A DNA stretch of 64,000 nt from Candidatus Thalassolituus haligoni. Its GTDB lineage: Bacteria; Pseudomonadota; Gammaproteobacteria; Pseudomonadales; Oceanobacteraceae. The position numbers were made by a program, and so were the translations under genes. A model generated the notes under the pieces. It did not search any database. It was given only the letters and a program-made list of their open reading frames with translations, and was not told the origin of the DNA. The number at the start of each line of letters is the position of its first letter. Positions within the stretch are counted from its first letter, which is position 1. Below are positions 63,003-64,000 of the stretch, one piece after another. The stretch covers positions 589,001 through 653,000 of the forward strand of contig NZ_CP139482.1 of the NCBI RefSeq assembly GCF_041222825.1. Reading direction: 5' to 3'.

Positions 63003-63260
63003 TCAGTGTGAGGTTCCCCGGTTCAAGGCAATTGCCTGGGCGTCGGCCAGTGTGTTGATGCCGGGGTCAAGCTCACAAATGCGGTTGAGACGTTCGCGAT
63101 TGTCTTCCAGTTCCGTCAGCATCAGGGCAAATTGCTGCTGGAAGGCTTCATCTATGGTGCTGTACAGCTCGGACACGGCATCCGAGCTGCTGGCGCTGGT
63201 GTTGCGCAGGGATTTCAGACAGGCCAGGGCAATCTGGTGATAGGCTTGGTCTTTGTTCAC
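63003..63260 (-). CDS. Small hypothetical helical protein
   Basis: 85 residues from a GTG with GGAGG upstream. It is helical and rich in Gln, Glu and Ala (LYSTIDEAFQQQFALMLTELEDNRERLNRICELDPGINTL), with one Cys near each third. No family is recognised. It lies between the EAL-like gene and the protease, co-directional with both, and is possibly co-transcribed. Confidence 0.6.
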   Translation of the reverse strand: MNKDQAYHQIALACLKSLRNTSASSSDAVSELYSTIDEAFQQQFALMLTELEDNRERLNRICELDPGINTLADAQAIALNRGTSH

Positions 63261-63301
63261 AGGGCGGTTCCTCCGATTAGCCGCCCATCATACATGAGAA
63301 T

Positions 63302-64000
63302 TCAGTCGCTGATGGCAAACCAGTGCAGCTGGGTGGCGTTCACCATGCGCGACAAGGCATTACCGCTTAACCAGCCAGCACCACTTTGATGGGCGGCGGC
63401 CAGCGCTTCGGTCGAGCCAATGCCATGGGCATAGATAATGACCCCGTCCTGCTGCAGGCGCTGCAGTAACGGTCTTTCCTGATATTGGGGCTGACGTGTG
63501 AGGGCGACCAGGCCTGGTGCCAGACTGAAGCCATCAACGTTCATGGCACGGAGACTGCGATAGCCGGGCAGCCGTTGCTGAGGTGTGCTCAGTACCATCT
63601 CGAGTAGCAGCTGCATATTGAGCTGGCGCAGTCCATGGGCCAGTTCTGGCACCGTGTCATCCGGATGCCACGGCAGGATAACGCACCAGTGGGGCACCGG
63701 GCCGGTTGCCTGTTGGTGCCATTTGACGATGCAGGCGGTGATGTGTTGCCAGCTCTCATCGTTAAGGTTGGTTACCCGGAGGATGACGTACATGGGCTGA
63801 GAAAAATGTTGTTGCCAGGCGATATGCATGTCTTCCAGCCACTGGCGGCAAATATCGGGTTCGATCATGTACTCGGGGAGCAGCTCCAGTCCTGCCAGCG
63901 CGCCCTGGGAATCAAACACTGGCATGGCGTTAAAATCGCTCTGGCGTTCGGGAGATGCCTCCATAACAGCCGCTGGCTGGGGCCGTTCCGGTGGTTGGGG
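63302..64000 (-). CDS. Degenerate EAL-domain-like protein (5' end outside window)
   Basis: About 232 residues are visible and the frame remains open to the window edge through a Pro-rich linker (PQPPERPQPAA). The pattern MPVFDSQGALAGLELLPEY resembles the start of EAL phosphodiesterase domains, with ELL in place of EAL. The end GSTEALAAAHQSGAGWLSGNALSRM resembles the EAL C-terminal region. Catalytic Glu and Asp residues are largely missing, so c-di-GMP cleavage is unlikely. An internal ATG at 63964 is possible but the linker argues for a longer protein. Confidence 0.55.
   Translation of the reverse strand, partial: PQPPERPQPAAVMEASPERQSDFNAMPVFDSQGALAGLELLPEYMIEPDICRQWLEDMHIAWQQHFSQPMYVILRVTNLNDESWQHITACIVKWHQQATGPVPHWCVILPWHPDDTVPELAHGLRQLNMQLLLEMVLSTPQQRLPGYRSLRAMNVDGFSLAPGLVALTRQPQYQERPLLQRLQQDGVIIYAHGIGSTEALAAAHQSGAGWLSGNALSRMVNATQLHWFAISD

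Overview
The window comes from a gammaproteobacterium, probably a marine or hydrocarbon-associated lineage. This is inferred from Zur boxes of the TGTTAT-N3-ATAACA type, a ZnuD-like receptor with a DUF2796/DUF3299/ABC zinc-starvation block, a XylR/DmpR-type sigma-54 activator, a DUF1302/DUF1329/RND block and a SelO gene. No rRNA, tRNA, CRISPR array, phage or intact transposase gene was seen. It is mostly accessory catabolic DNA separated by metal-homeostasis and cofactor genes.

Region 1 (1-11.9 kb) is an aromatic-ring module. On the minus strand are an SCP2-like protein, a fumarylacetoacetate hydrolase (FAH)-family enzyme and a two-domain vicinal-oxygen-chelate (VOC) dioxygenase. A LysR regulator diverges from a VanA-like Rieske monooxygenase, which is followed by a VanB-like reductase. 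A sigma-54 activator diverges from an operon (VOC extradiol dioxygenase, C-C hydrolase, flavin reductase, flavin monooxygenase) whose gene set resembles hsaC-hsaD-hsaB-hsaA/tesBDA1A2 of steroid A/B-ring degradation. That operon carries a good -24/-12 promoter.

Region 2 (11.9-21.2 kb) holds a putative envelope transport machine: a DUF1302 outer-membrane protein, two tandem DUF1329 paralogues, a YCF48-like beta-propeller, an MMPL/RND transporter and a UspA-domain protein. Region 3 (21.2-24.9 kb) is moaA-mobA-moaB-moaC-moaD-moaE behind a probable Moco riboswitch. Region 4 (25.1-31.8 kb) has a second FAH enzyme, a GntR regulator and an ABC exporter (ATPase, FtsX permease, HlyD adaptor).

Region 5 (31.8-40.5 kb) is a zinc-scarcity locus with three Zur boxes: a ZnuD-like receptor, a His/Asp-rich lipoprotein, an internally deleted CobW GTPase, a truncated DUF1826-like gene that ends inside a modular palindromic repeat array, a MacB/LolCDE-like ABC pair, DUF3299, DUF2796 and a dienelactone-hydrolase-like enzyme.

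Region 6 (40.9-58.5 kb) is a complete meta-cleavage pathway. It contains a naphthalene-dioxygenase-type ring hydroxylase (alpha, beta, Rieske ferredoxin, and a reductase with its own 2Fe-2S domain), a dihydrodiol dehydrogenase, a LigAB-type class III ring-cleavage dioxygenase, a C-C hydrolase, a hydratase, an aldolase, an acylating aldehyde dehydrogenase, a feruloyl-CoA-synthase-like ligase and a TRAP importer. AraC and TetR regulators flank it. A shared inverted repeat (ACATACA-N4-TGTATGT type) sits before araC, before the main operon, before the TRAP operon and upstream of the tetR gene. The set suggests an imported aromatic acid; the substrate cannot be read from the sequence.

Region 7 (58.5-64 kb) has SelO, an M16 protease, a small unknown protein and the end of a degenerate EAL-like protein.

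Three signals cut across these regions: A-rich AANAANAA motifs next to many ribosome sites (a possible Hfq/Crc catabolite-repression signature), a pair of about 170-195 bp inverted-repeat-bounded elements with a covarying stem, and the modular repeat array in the zinc locus.
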